Part shown: piece by piece, positions 55,349 to 63,154 of the stretch
Layout of the letters: each line of letters opens with the position of its first letter
Position numbering within the stretch: position 1 is the stretch's first letter
DNA from: Belnapia moabensis DSM 16746
Lineage (GTDB): Bacteria > Pseudomonadota > Alphaproteobacteria > Acetobacterales > Acetobacteraceae
Direction: 5' to 3'
Length of the DNA stretch: 64,000 bases
Assembly: GCF_000745835.1 (NCBI RefSeq)
Contig: NZ_JQKB01000017.1
Coordinates: 35,459-99,458, forward strand
The notes under the pieces: model-generated
What the model saw: the letters and a program-made list of their open reading frames with translations, nothing else
Databases searched by the model: none
Told to the model about the DNA's origin: nothing
Position numbers and translations under genes: made by a program

Positions 55349-56301
55349 CCGGGGTAGATCCGGTGCGGGTCGCGGATCTGCTCGCGGTTGGCGGCGTAGA
55401 TCACCGTGTAGCGCGGCCCGCGGCCATAGACCCGGCGGGCGATGCGCCAGAGGCTGTAGCCGGGCTGGACGATCACCCGGCCCTCGCGCAGCATGTCATC
55501 GGGGATGGCCTCGCGCTGGAAGGGCAGCTCGATCCGCGCCGCGACGGAGCCGGCGGCCGCCAGCTGGTCCACCCGCAACATGTGCCGGCCAATGGCGGGC
55601 TGCTGCTCCGGGGTCAGGCTCCAGCGCCCGGCTCCATCCGCCACCGCATCCCCGGCATGGTCGCGGCCGACATAGAGGCGCAGCTTCACCCCGGGCGGGG
55701 CGCTGCCGGCGAAGCGCATGCCGCCCTGCTCGTCGTAATCGACCACATCGAGGCCGAGGCGCTGCCGCTCCGGAGCCGCCTCGGCCGGGGCCTGCAGCAT
55801 GCGCGGCTGGGCGGCAGCATTGCCGGGCGCCGGCAGCAGCATCGCCATGGCGGCCTGCGGCTGCGCCGGCTCGGGCACCAGCAGCAGCAGGGAATCCTCG
55901 GAGGAGAGCGGCTCGCCGCCGGCCAGCCGGGCGGACAAGGAGAGTTCCCGCATGCCGGGCGGCAGCGGCTCGGCTAGCACGATGACCCATTCGCCGCGGC
56001 CATCGGCCCTGGCGCGTCCGAGTTCCCGGCCGCCATCGAACAACACCACCTCCGCCCCCGCCGCAGCGCGGCCGGCGGAAACCAGTATGCCCCGGGCACC
56101 GATGCGGGCGACGTCGAAGCTCGGGCGGATCGGGGCTGGTGCGGCCGGGAGTGCCGGCGGGGCTGGAGCAACCACCGCCGGCAGGGCCTGAGCAACGGGG
56201 CGAGCGGCCGGCAGCGGCGCTTCGGGCAGCAACAAGATGCCGCCCACCAGCGCCGCGAGCGCCAGCCCGATCAGGCTCAGCCACTTCATGCCCTGCGCCA
56301 T
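55291..56301 (-). CDS. LysM domain membrane-anchored protein
   Basis: A 336-residue protein. An N-terminal membrane anchor (WLSLIGLALAALVGGILLL) is followed by a Pro/Ala-rich linker, two Ig-like segments (about 60-115 and 185-235), and a C-terminal LysM domain, VQPGYSLWRIARRVYG then YTVIYAANREQIRDPHRIYPGQLF. It would sit in the periplasm bound to peptidoglycan. ATG 56301 is a choice; ATG 56340 is also open, and neither has a clear Shine-Dalgarno. Confidence 0.8.
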   Translation of the reverse strand: MAQGMKWLSLIGLALAALVGGILLLPEAPLPAARPVAQALPAVVAPAPPALPAAPAPIRPSFDVARIGARGILVSAGRAAAGAEVVLFDGGRELGRARADGRGEWVIVLAEPLPPGMRELSLSARLAGGEPLSSEDSLLLLVPEPAQPQAAMAMLLPAPGNAAAQPRMLQAPAEAAPERQRLGLDVVDYDEQGGMRFAGSAPPGVKLRLYVGRDHAGDAVADGAGRWSLTPEQQPAIGRHMLRVDQLAAAGSVAARIELPFQREAIPDDMLREGRVIVQPGYSLWRIARRVYGRGPRYTVIYAANREQIRDPHRIYPGQLFAVPESGTSAESSRSR

Positions 56302-56361
56302 GATTGCATCGGTCAATACCCGGTCTTCGGATGCTACCATATTCTAGGCGGACGCCCAGGG

Positions 56362-57138
56362 TCAGTAGCTGCGATGCAGAAGCCAAACGAAAATCAGCGG
56401 AAGCAGCCCAGCCATCGCCCAGCCGACCGGCTCCCCGGCGCGGCCGCCGATCCGCCCACCGAGCGCCGGGCCGAGCCAGAGCGCGGCGAATGGCGCCGCC
56501 GCCACCAGCCAGTCCGAGGTGCCGCCACGCGCCAGCACCGGCCCGGCCGCCAGTGCGGCGAGGCCGATCGCCACCGGCAGGGCCGCCGCCGCGCCCCATC
56601 CGCCGGCCGGCAGGGCGCCGACCGCCGCTGCCACGCCAGCCAGCGCCAGCAGGAACCAGGGCCCAGGCGGGCCGAAGAGCCAGAGCCCGGCCGCCAGCAG
56701 CGCCATCGCCGCAGCCGCTCCGATCGGTCCCCGCAGCGCCAGCAGCCCCGCCGCGCCGAGCGCCAGGAGCGCCAGCAGGACCACCATCGTCCGGCGCAAG
56801 TCGGGCAGGGTCAGCGGCCCGCCCGCCAGCCACCAAGCCGCACCGGCCAGGGCGAGCGTCGCCAGCACCACGGCCACCGCCCCTCGCCGTGCCGCCACCG
56901 CCAGCACGAAGCCCGCCAGCGCACCGCCGATGACCAGGGCCGGCAGCCGCTCCGGCAGTTGACGCGGCGTGCCGGTGAGGAGGCCGAGCGCCAGCACCCA
57001 GCCCACCGCCAGCCCGATCCCGGCGCCGAGCCCCGCCAGATCGCTTCGCCGCAACAGCCGGAACAGCCCGGCCCAGGCCAGGGACGCCACGAGCGCCGCC
57101 GCGACGCCGCGCCAGGGTAGAAAAAGGTCGATGCTCAT
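56362..57138 (-). CDS. Multi-pass membrane protein of unknown function
   Basis: A 258-residue protein, almost all hydrophobic, with about eight to ten membrane helices rich in Ala, Gly and Leu. No catalytic motif or family is recognised. It starts at ATG 57138 (MSIDLFLPW); an earlier ATG at 57147 would add three residues. It precedes the LysM protein gene by 60 bases and could be co-transcribed with it. Confidence 0.6.
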   Translation of the reverse strand: MSIDLFLPWRGVAAALVASLAWAGLFRLLRRSDLAGLGAGIGLAVGWVLALGLLTGTPRQLPERLPALVIGGALAGFVLAVAARRGAVAVVLATLALAGAAWWLAGGPLTLPDLRRTMVVLLALLALGAAGLLALRGPIGAAAAMALLAAGLWLFGPPGPWFLLALAGVAAAVGALPAGGWGAAAALPVAIGLAALAAGPVLARGGTSDWLVAAAPFAALWLGPALGGRIGGRAGEPVGWAMAGLLPLIFVWLLHRSY

Positions 57139-57203
57139 CCGGCCCATCCTGCCCGAGCGCCGGTCCCGCTGCTAGGATGGCGTGATCAGCATGGAGAGGC
57201 CGG

Positions 57204-57869
57204 ATGGGCGAGGCGCCGATGCGGGAGGTGAAGGTCTGGGATGGCTGGATCAGGCTGGTCCACTGGTCGATCGTCCTGCTGATCGGCCTGTCCTATGCCA
57301 GCATCCAGAACGGTTGGATGAAGACCCATTACTGGTCCGGCTATGCCGTGCTGACGCTGGTGCTGTTCCGCCTCGCCTGGGGGTTCGTCGGCTCGGACAC
57401 GGCGCGGTTCTTCCGCTTTTTGAAGTCGCCCCTCGCTGCCTTCCACCACCTGCGCGAATTCCCGAAGCCGGAGCCGGATCGGGAGATCGGCCACAATGCC
57501 GCCGGCGGCTGGATGGTGCTGGTGCTGCTGGCGCTGCTGCTGGCGCAGCCGGTGACGGGCCTCTTCGCCGACAGCGGTTATGGCGATTACGGACCGCTCG
57601 CCAAATCCGTCACCTCAGAGACGAGCGACTGGCTGACCGGGCTCCACCACCGCATCTTCAACCTGATCCTTATCGCCGCCTCGCTGCATGTGCTGGCGGT
57701 CGGCGCCTATGCCCTGCTGAAGGGGCACGACCTAGTGCGGCCGATGGTCACCGGGCGCAAGACCTTGCCGGCGGATGCGGTGCCGCCTCGGCTCGGCTCG
57801 CCGTTGCTGGCCGCCGCCCTCCTCGGCGCGGCGGCCCTCCTCGTCTTCGGTATCAGCCGCTTCGGCTAG
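57204..57869 (+). CDS. Cytochrome b561-type membrane protein
   Basis: A 221-residue protein with about four to five membrane helices. WDGWIRLVHWSIV, WSGYAVLTLVLFRLAWGFVG, and GLHHRIFNLILIAASLHVLAV hold the His residues expected to bind haem b, as in cytochrome b561 and the hydrogenase cytochrome b subunit family. It probably passes electrons from quinol to a periplasmic partner, which is not encoded nearby. The stop TAG shares CTA with the stop of the convergent 25-residue gene. Confidence 0.88.
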   Translation: MGEAPMREVKVWDGWIRLVHWSIVLLIGLSYASIQNGWMKTHYWSGYAVLTLVLFRLAWGFVGSDTARFFRFLKSPLAAFHHLREFPKPEPDREIGHNAAGGWMVLVLLALLLAQPVTGLFADSGYGDYGPLAKSVTSETSDWLTGLHHRIFNLILIAASLHVLAVGAYALLKGHDLVRPMVTGRKTLPADAVPPRLGSPLLAAALLGAAALLVFGISRFG

Positions 57870-57943
57870 AGGATGTTGAAAAGGTAAAGCAGGATGAGGA
57901 TGGGGATGGGAATTCCGAGAAGCCAAAGCAGGATGCCGCGCAT
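57866..57943 (-). CDS. 25-residue hydrophobic peptide
   Basis: A tiny gene encoding one hydrophobic stretch with a GIPIPIL core and no other feature. A good Shine-Dalgarno (CGGAG) lies 7 bases before the ATG. Such short IPIPI-type proteins recur in proteobacterial genomes (family impression, not verified). It would insert in the membrane. Its stop codon overlaps that of the cytochrome gene. Confidence 0.55.
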   Translation of the reverse strand: MRGILLWLLGIPIPILILLYLFNIL

Positions 57944-58019
57944 GGTTGCACTCCGTAGCGTTTCAACGGCACCGGAACGCTTGCATCGCCGTGGCGCTGC
58001 GCGGGCTCCGCGCCTCGTG

Positions 58020-58535
58020 ATGCTCACGGTGCTGCTGGCGCTCGCCGGCTGCGCCGATGATCCGAGCGCCAATTATCTCGGCGGCTTCGGCGACCCGGTG
58101 CGCGGTGCGGCGCTCTACGCCCCGCGCAACCTCGGCGATACGGGCCGCTGGGCCGGCCAGCCGGCCAAGGCGGCGGTGGCAGCGGAGCAGCTCGAATTCC
58201 TGACGAACGAGCTTGCCACCAATCCGCGCTACGCACCGGAGATCAACCCCGCCGTGCTGCAAAGCCTGCAGACGGCGCGCAGGGAGATGCGCGGCTATCT
58301 CGGCATCGCGCCCGATGCCGATCCGGGCGTGGTAATCGCCGCCCTCCGCCGTGCCGGCGAGGCACTGCGGGCGGGCAGCCGCGCCAGTGCCGAGGCCGCG
58401 CTCGCCACTGTCGCCTTCACCGCCGGGCCGGGCGGCACTTTGCAGCGCCTTGCGACCATGCCTCGCCTGCCCCGCACCGCCGAGGCAGCCGGCATGGTCG
58501 CCTCGGAATTCGACCGGCTCGAACGGCGGCGCTGA
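58020..58535 (+). CDS. Lipoprotein of unknown function
   Basis: A 171-residue protein. The signal MLTVLLALAGC has a lipobox (LAGC), so it should be lipidated at Cys11. The mature part is helical, rich in Ala and Arg, with no family recognised. The start at 58020 (or GTG 58017) gives a compact lipoprotein signal; longer starts at 57942 or 57894 would add a basic stretch overlapping the peptide gene on the other strand. Confidence 0.65.
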   Translation: MLTVLLALAGCADDPSANYLGGFGDPVRGAALYAPRNLGDTGRWAGQPAKAAVAAEQLEFLTNELATNPRYAPEINPAVLQSLQTARREMRGYLGIAPDADPGVVIAALRRAGEALRAGSRASAEAALATVAFTAGPGGTLQRLATMPRLPRTAEAAGMVASEFDRLERRR

Positions 58536-58541
58536 ACCGCC

Positions 58542-58952
58542 TCAGGGATGGAGCGTCGCGCCCTTCGTTGCCTTGTCCACATCCCGCTTCGGCCCGCGGA
58601 GCGCGAGGCCGACCAGGTCGGGGGCATCGGCTGGCTCGGCGCGGAAGACCTCACGGTTCGCCGCGTCATGCCCGGTCGAGAACATCGCCCGTACATAGGC
58701 CGCCCGCGTCAGCCCGCGCTCGATGCCCTGTTGCCAGGCCCGTTGCAGCAGTTCTGGCGTGGCCGCGAAGACCAGCATCGGCTGGCCGAGCAGCCTTGCA
58801 TGCTGGCGCCCTGCCGCATCCTCGTAGGGCTCACCCATCGCATCCGGCGCCGCGCCGGCGATGCCTGTCGCGAGGAAGGCCGTGACGTTGAGCTTCTGCC
58901 AGACCGCCAGCCCGTCCAGCACCAGGATGGCCACCTTCGTATCGAACACCAT
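58542..58952 (-). CDS. DUF2000 family protein
   Basis: A 136-residue cytosolic protein. FDTKVAILVLDGLAVWQKLNVTAFLATGIAG is the DUF2000 N-terminus, followed by EPYEDAAG, LVFAATPE and the C-terminal GLALRGPKRDVDKAT. The fold is related to peptidyl-tRNA hydrolase 2, but no activity is established. It lies 21 bases after the AraC gene, on the same strand; such pairs of AraC regulator and DUF2000 gene recur, so regulation by it is likely. Confidence 0.88.
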   Translation of the reverse strand: MVFDTKVAILVLDGLAVWQKLNVTAFLATGIAGAAPDAMGEPYEDAAGRQHARLLGQPMLVFAATPELLQRAWQQGIERGLTRAAYVRAMFSTGHDAANREVFRAEPADAPDLVGLALRGPKRDVDKATKGATLHP

Positions 58953-58973
58953 GCCGCTCTCCTCTGCGGCATC

Positions 58974-59810
58974 TCAGCCGGGGCGGCGGCCTGCGTCTGG
59001 AACATCCGTGCAGAGGGCGCGGTAGGCGGCGGGCGTCAGCCCATAGGCCCTGCGGAAGCGGCGGCCGAGATGGCTCTGGTCGGCGAAGCCGCATTCCGCC
59101 GCCGCCAGCGCCGGCGGCATCCCCGTGGCCAGGAGCCGCCGTGCCCGCACCAGCCGGACCTGGATCAGATAGGCATGGGGCGAGGTGCCGTATGCGGCGC
59201 GGAAGGCGCGGGCGAGCTGGAACCGGTCCGCCGCCCCGGCCTCCCGCGCCAGGGCATCGGCGCCGGGATCGGTCGTCGGGTCGTCCCGCAGCCGGTCCCG
59301 CGCGCGCCGGGCCAGGCGGTCGTCCCGCCGCGCCGGCGCCGCCCGCTCCGGCCGGCTGAGATGCGGCCGCAGCCGCCGTACCAGCGCATCCAGCGCCGCA
59401 TCGCGCAGCAGCCGCTCGCCCGGGCGGGAGAGGGCGATGCAGGCCGCCCGGATGGCGCCGCCCAGCAGCGGGTCGTCCTGCAGCGTCGCCGCGAAGCCCG
59501 GCTCGCTCCCCGCCCCCTCGCCGAGCGCCGCGCGCAGCCAGGGCCGGGGCAGGTAGAGCATGCGGTAGGAGAAGCCGCCATCGGCCCCCGCCTCGCCGTC
59601 ATGCGCCTCCTCCGGCTCGATCAGGATGACGCGGCCGAAGGTGCTCCGCTGCCGCCGCCCGCGGCAGAGGAAGTCCTGCACCCCATGCTCGGTGACGCCG
59701 ACCAGCCACTCGTCATGCCGGTGCAGGTCATAGGCATGGGCGGCGAAGCGGGCCTCGATCGCCTCGATCCCGGTCGCCGCATCGTGCCGCAGCGAGATGC
59801 GGTCGCTCAA
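58974..59810 (-). CDS. AraC family transcriptional regulator
   Basis: A 278-residue regulator. The N-terminal cupin-like domain (His30, HDEWLVGVTEHG, EPEEAHDGEA) likely binds an effector; the C-terminal two helix-turn-helix motifs include DRFQLARAFRAAYGTSPHAYL and DQSHLGRRFRRAYGLTPAAYR. It overlaps the upstream dioxygenase stop by four bases. It may regulate DUF2000, TauD and the sugar genes. Confidence 0.93.
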   Translation of the reverse strand: MSDRISLRHDAATGIEAIEARFAAHAYDLHRHDEWLVGVTEHGVQDFLCRGRRQRSTFGRVILIEPEEAHDGEAGADGGFSYRMLYLPRPWLRAALGEGAGSEPGFAATLQDDPLLGGAIRAACIALSRPGERLLRDAALDALVRRLRPHLSRPERAAPARRDDRLARRARDRLRDDPTTDPGADALAREAGAADRFQLARAFRAAYGTSPHAYLIQVRLVRARRLLATGMPPALAAAECGFADQSHLGRRFRRAYGLTPAAYRALCTDVPDAGRRPG

Positions 59811-60694
59811 GCCGCCATCTGCTGCTCGAGCGTCGGCGCAACATCCGTCAGCGTGACGCGGCGCATGTCACGCGGATAGGTGTGGTCCTCATAGGGCCGC
59901 GCGCGGTGCATGGTGCTGCGGTTGTCCCAGACCACCAGGTCCCATTGCCGCCAGTGATGGGCATAGACGAACTGCCGCTGCGTCGCATGCTCGAGGAGCT
60001 GGCGGATCAGCGCCATCGCCTCCGGCACCGGCCAGCCGACGATCCGGCCGATATGCGAGGAGAGATAGATCGAGTGCCGCTGCGAGCCCGGATGCCAGCG
60101 CACCAGCCGCTGCGGCACCGGGGCGAAGTCCCGCCGCTCCTGCTCGGTATACTCGGTGAAGCCGAGCTGGCCGCGCGAGAAGATCAGGCTGTGCTCCGTC
60201 ACCATGTCGCGGATCTTCGCCTGCATCTTCGCCGGCAGCGCATCCCAGGCGGCGCGCATGTCGGCGAATTCGGTGTCGCCGCCCTCGGGCGGAATCACCC
60301 GCGCATGCAGCATGGAATACTTGGCCGGCGTCGCCTTGAAGCTGCTGTCGCTATGCCAGAGCTGGTTGCCGAGGTTGAACATCCGCCGCCGGTCATCGGC
60401 GCCGAGCAGCTTGCCGTCGAGGTCGATGTTGGAGATATCCGCCATCTGCTGGTGCTTGAGCCGCTGCTTGTGGACATCGACCACGCCCCGCGTCTGCTCC
60501 AGCGGCCCGAGCGCCGCGCCGAAGGCCATCTGCTGGTCGTCGTCGAGCTGCTGGTCGCGGAAGACGAGGACGGCGTAGCGGTCCATCGCCCGGTGGATCT
60601 CATCGCAGAGGGCGGGCCCCGGGGTCTGCCGCAGGTCGATGCCCGAGACCTCGGCGGCGAAGAGCGGATGGAGCGGCGTGAGCTGCACGGTCAT
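59807..60694 (-). CDS. TauD/TfdA family Fe(II)/2-oxoglutarate dioxygenase
   Basis: A 295-residue non-haem iron dioxygenase. His114 and Asp116 (WHSDSSF) and His263 (TMHRARPY) form the metal triad; an Arg nearby binds 2-oxoglutarate. Members oxidise taurine, 2,4-D, alkyl sulfates or related compounds. It lacks an adjacent transport system, so the substrate is unknown. It lies 70 bases downstream of the amidohydrolase gene. Confidence 0.9.
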   Translation of the reverse strand: MTVQLTPLHPLFAAEVSGIDLRQTPGPALCDEIHRAMDRYAVLVFRDQQLDDDQQMAFGAALGPLEQTRGVVDVHKQRLKHQQMADISNIDLDGKLLGADDRRRMFNLGNQLWHSDSSFKATPAKYSMLHARVIPPEGGDTEFADMRAAWDALPAKMQAKIRDMVTEHSLIFSRGQLGFTEYTEQERRDFAPVPQRLVRWHPGSQRHSIYLSSHIGRIVGWPVPEAMALIRQLLEHATQRQFVYAHHWRQWDLVVWDNRSTMHRARPYEDHTYPRDMRRVTLTDVAPTLEQQMAA

Positions 60695-60764
60695 TGGCTG
60701 ATCCTCCCTACCGGCAGGTTAGGCCCATCCGGGCGAGGCTGTGAACACCGCCCGTCGCGCAGGG

Positions 60765-61574
60765 CTACAGCCGGTAGACCTCCGCCGCCGTGCCGCCGAG
60801 GATGCGCACCGCACCCGCTTCCGGCAGCCCTTCCAGCAGGGCGAGGCTCGCCTGGCGCCAGGCCGCGTAGCCGCCGGCGAGGTCCACCACCGGCCAGTCG
60901 CTGCCCCACATCACCCGCTCGGCGCCGAAGGCATGCAGCAGATGCGCCGCATAGGGGCGCAGGTCGTCCGCCTGCCAGCCCGGCGCCGCCTCCGTCACCA
61001 GGCCGGAGAGCTTGCAGGTGACGTTGGGGCAGCGCGCCAGGGCGGCGACCTCGCCGGCCCAGGGCTCCATGCGCCGCGCCGCGATCTCCGGCTTGCCGCC
61101 ATGGTCGAGCACGATGCGCAGGCGCGGGTGCCGCGCCGCCAACGCCCGGATGAAGGGCAGATGGACCGGCCGCACCAGCGCATCGAAGACGAGATTGCGC
61201 GCCGCCATCTCCTCCAGCGCCGGCCCCAGTTCGGGGCACAGGATCCAGTCCGGCTCCGGCAGGTCATGCAGCATGGGGCGGAGGCCGCGCAGTAATGGCT
61301 CCGCGGCCAGGGCGGCGACGCGCTCCGGCTCCTCGAGCGGCACCCAACCGACCACGCCGCGCACCAGTCCCGCCGAATCCCGCGCCACCTCCAGCATGAA
61401 GCGCGTCTCCGCCTCGGTCGGCGCCGCCTGAACCAGCACGGTCGCGGTAATGTCGCCGAGCAGCGGGCGAAGGTCGCCGAGGCCATAGTCGCGGCAAATC
61501 GGGCTCTCCGGCCGCAGCCAGCCATAGTCGCCGCGGGCGACGCGCCAGACATGGTGATGGGCGTCGACCCTCAT
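60765..61574 (-). CDS. Amidohydrolase 2 family protein, probable L-fuconolactonase
   Basis: A 269-residue TIM-barrel metal hydrolase. The metal motif HHHVW (residues 6-10), the His in RIVLDHGGKP, and GSDWPVV with the catalytic Asp are typical of the lactonase-like group. Homologues include L-fuconolactonase and L-rhamnono-lactonase. Position directly after a fucose-like dehydrogenase and FucU supports hydrolysis of the L-fucono-lactone, but this is inferred from neighbours. It overlaps the aldo/keto reductase stop by four bases. Confidence 0.82.
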   Translation of the reverse strand: MRVDAHHHVWRVARGDYGWLRPESPICRDYGLGDLRPLLGDITATVLVQAAPTEAETRFMLEVARDSAGLVRGVVGWVPLEEPERVAALAAEPLLRGLRPMLHDLPEPDWILCPELGPALEEMAARNLVFDALVRPVHLPFIRALAARHPRLRIVLDHGGKPEIAARRMEPWAGEVAALARCPNVTCKLSGLVTEAAPGWQADDLRPYAAHLLHAFGAERVMWGSDWPVVDLAGGYAAWRQASLALLEGLPEAGAVRILGGTAAEVYRL

Positions 61575-62551
61575 CCGCCGGGTACCGCCGCCCCGGGCGG
61601 GATCAGCCCGGCCTCGCGCAGCGCCACCCAGAAGCCGGGCGGAACCGGATGCGCCATCAGCCGCGCATTCTCCTCCACCTCCGCCGGCGAGCGCCCGCCG
61701 GGGATGACGGCCGCCACCACCTCGGGCGCGGCGCAGAACTGCAGCGCCGCCGCCTTCAACGGCACGCCCTGCCCCGCGCAGAATGCGGCGAGCCGGTCCC
61801 GCCGCGCCAGCAGATCGGCCGGGGCCGGGGCGTAGTTGAAGGTCTTCCCGCCCGCGAGAAGCCCGGAGTTGTAGGGACCGCCGATGATGAGGCTGGCCCC
61901 CCGCGCCGCACAAGCCGGGATCAGCCGCTCCAGCGCGCCGTGATCAAGCAGCGTGTAGCGCCCGGCGATGAGGAAGAGGTCCGGGTCGGCCTGCTCCAGC
62001 GCCAGCAGGCAAGGCTCCACGCAGTTCACGCCGAGGCCCCAGGCGCGGATCACCCCCTCCTCCCGCAGCCGGGTCAGCGCCGGCGCGGCGCCGGCCATCG
62101 CCTCTGCAAAGCGCTCCGGCCAAGCCGGGCCGTGCGGGTCCTCCGCCGCGTCATGGATCAGCACGATGTCGAGGCGGGCGAGGCCGAGCCGCGCCAGGCT
62201 GTGCTCGATGGAACGCAGCGTCGCATCCGCCGAGTAGTCGTAGCGTACGCGGAAGGGCAGGCCGCCGAGGAAGCCGTGCTGCTCATGGGGCGCCGCCGGG
62301 TCGGCCTCCAGCAGCCGTCCGACCTTGGTGCAGAGGGTGAACTCGTCCCGCGGTTTCCGCCGCAGCACCCGCCCCATGCGGTGCTCGGAGAGGCCGAGGC
62401 CGTAGAGCGGCGCCGTGTCGAAGAGGCGGATGCCCGCATCCCAGGCCGCCTCGATCGCCGCCTCCGCCACCGCCTCCTCGATCGGCGCGAAAAGGTTGCC
62501 GAGCGGCGCCCCGCCCAGGCCGAGCGGGCCCTGCGGCCGCCAGCGGCTCAT
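61571..62551 (-). CDS. Aldo/keto reductase, probable L-fucose / D-threo-aldose 1-dehydrogenase
   Basis: A 326-residue NAD(P)-dependent enzyme. The catalytic Tyr is in FDTAPLYGLGLSEHRMG, Lys in LCTKVG, and the region LDIVLIHD holds the His. The 'aldose dehydrogenase' group (fucose, threo-aldose) carries the GLSEHRMG pattern. It would oxidise L-fucose to the lactone. It overlaps fucU downstream/upstream neighbours by four bases on both sides, so the three genes are translated together. Confidence 0.86.
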   Translation of the reverse strand: MSRWRPQGPLGLGGAPLGNLFAPIEEAVAEAAIEAAWDAGIRLFDTAPLYGLGLSEHRMGRVLRRKPRDEFTLCTKVGRLLEADPAAPHEQHGFLGGLPFRVRYDYSADATLRSIEHSLARLGLARLDIVLIHDAAEDPHGPAWPERFAEAMAGAAPALTRLREEGVIRAWGLGVNCVEPCLLALEQADPDLFLIAGRYTLLDHGALERLIPACAARGASLIIGGPYNSGLLAGGKTFNYAPAPADLLARRDRLAAFCAGQGVPLKAAALQFCAAPEVVAAVIPGGRSPAEVEENARLMAHPVPPGFWVALREAGLIPPGAAVPGG

Positions 62552-62970
62552 CGGACAACACCCTTGGTGATGAGGATGTTGCCATAGAGCCGCCGCTCCC
62601 CCGTCGCCACCACGGCGAAGGCCTCGCGGGCGAGGGCGTAGAAATCCTGCCGCGGCACGGCCCTCGGCGGCCCGGCGCCGGCGCCCCGCAGCAGGCGGGT
62701 CAAGTCGGCCACCGCCTCCGGCATGGCGGCAGGATCGTCGACCACCTCCATCACCAGGGCCGGGTCCGGCTCGAAATCATCGACCGGCAGCAGGGAGAGG
62801 ATGGCCCGCAGCGCTGCCACAGAATCGGTGCCGGACAGGTGGATCAGCCGGCGAGCATTCGCGGCGGCCGGGAAATTGGCATCGACGATGGCGATACGGT
62901 CGCCATGCCCGGCGCTCGCCAGGGCATGCAGCAGGTCGGGGGTGAGCAAGGGGTCGAGGCCCAGCAACAT
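62548..62970 (-). CDS. fucU: L-fucose mutarotase FucU / RbsD family
   Basis: A 140-residue enzyme that interconverts the alpha and beta forms of L-fucose. The conserved LLHALASAGHGDRIAIVDANFP carries the active His and Asp, and YALAREAFAVVATGERRLYGNILITKGV is the C-terminal signature. ATG 62970 gives the family length. First of the three-gene fucose-like operon, divergent from glgX. Confidence 0.9.
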   Translation of the reverse strand: MLLGLDPLLTPDLLHALASAGHGDRIAIVDANFPAAANARRLIHLSGTDSVAALRAILSLLPVDDFEPDPALVMEVVDDPAAMPEAVADLTRLLRGAGAGPPRAVPRQDFYALAREAFAVVATGERRLYGNILITKGVVR

Positions 62971-63154
62971 CGCGGCGCACCTGGCAATGAAGCCGGAGGG
63001 TGGCGCCGGGCCCCGGCCGCCGGCAAGGCCCCTCGCCCGAGGCTCACGCGCGCGTGCATCGGCCTCCACGCGCCCGCGGCGAAAGCGATCACTGCGCGGG
63101 AACGAAAGGATCGCCTCCATGTTGTGCTGCGGCGATGAGGAAGGGGTTGGGTGC

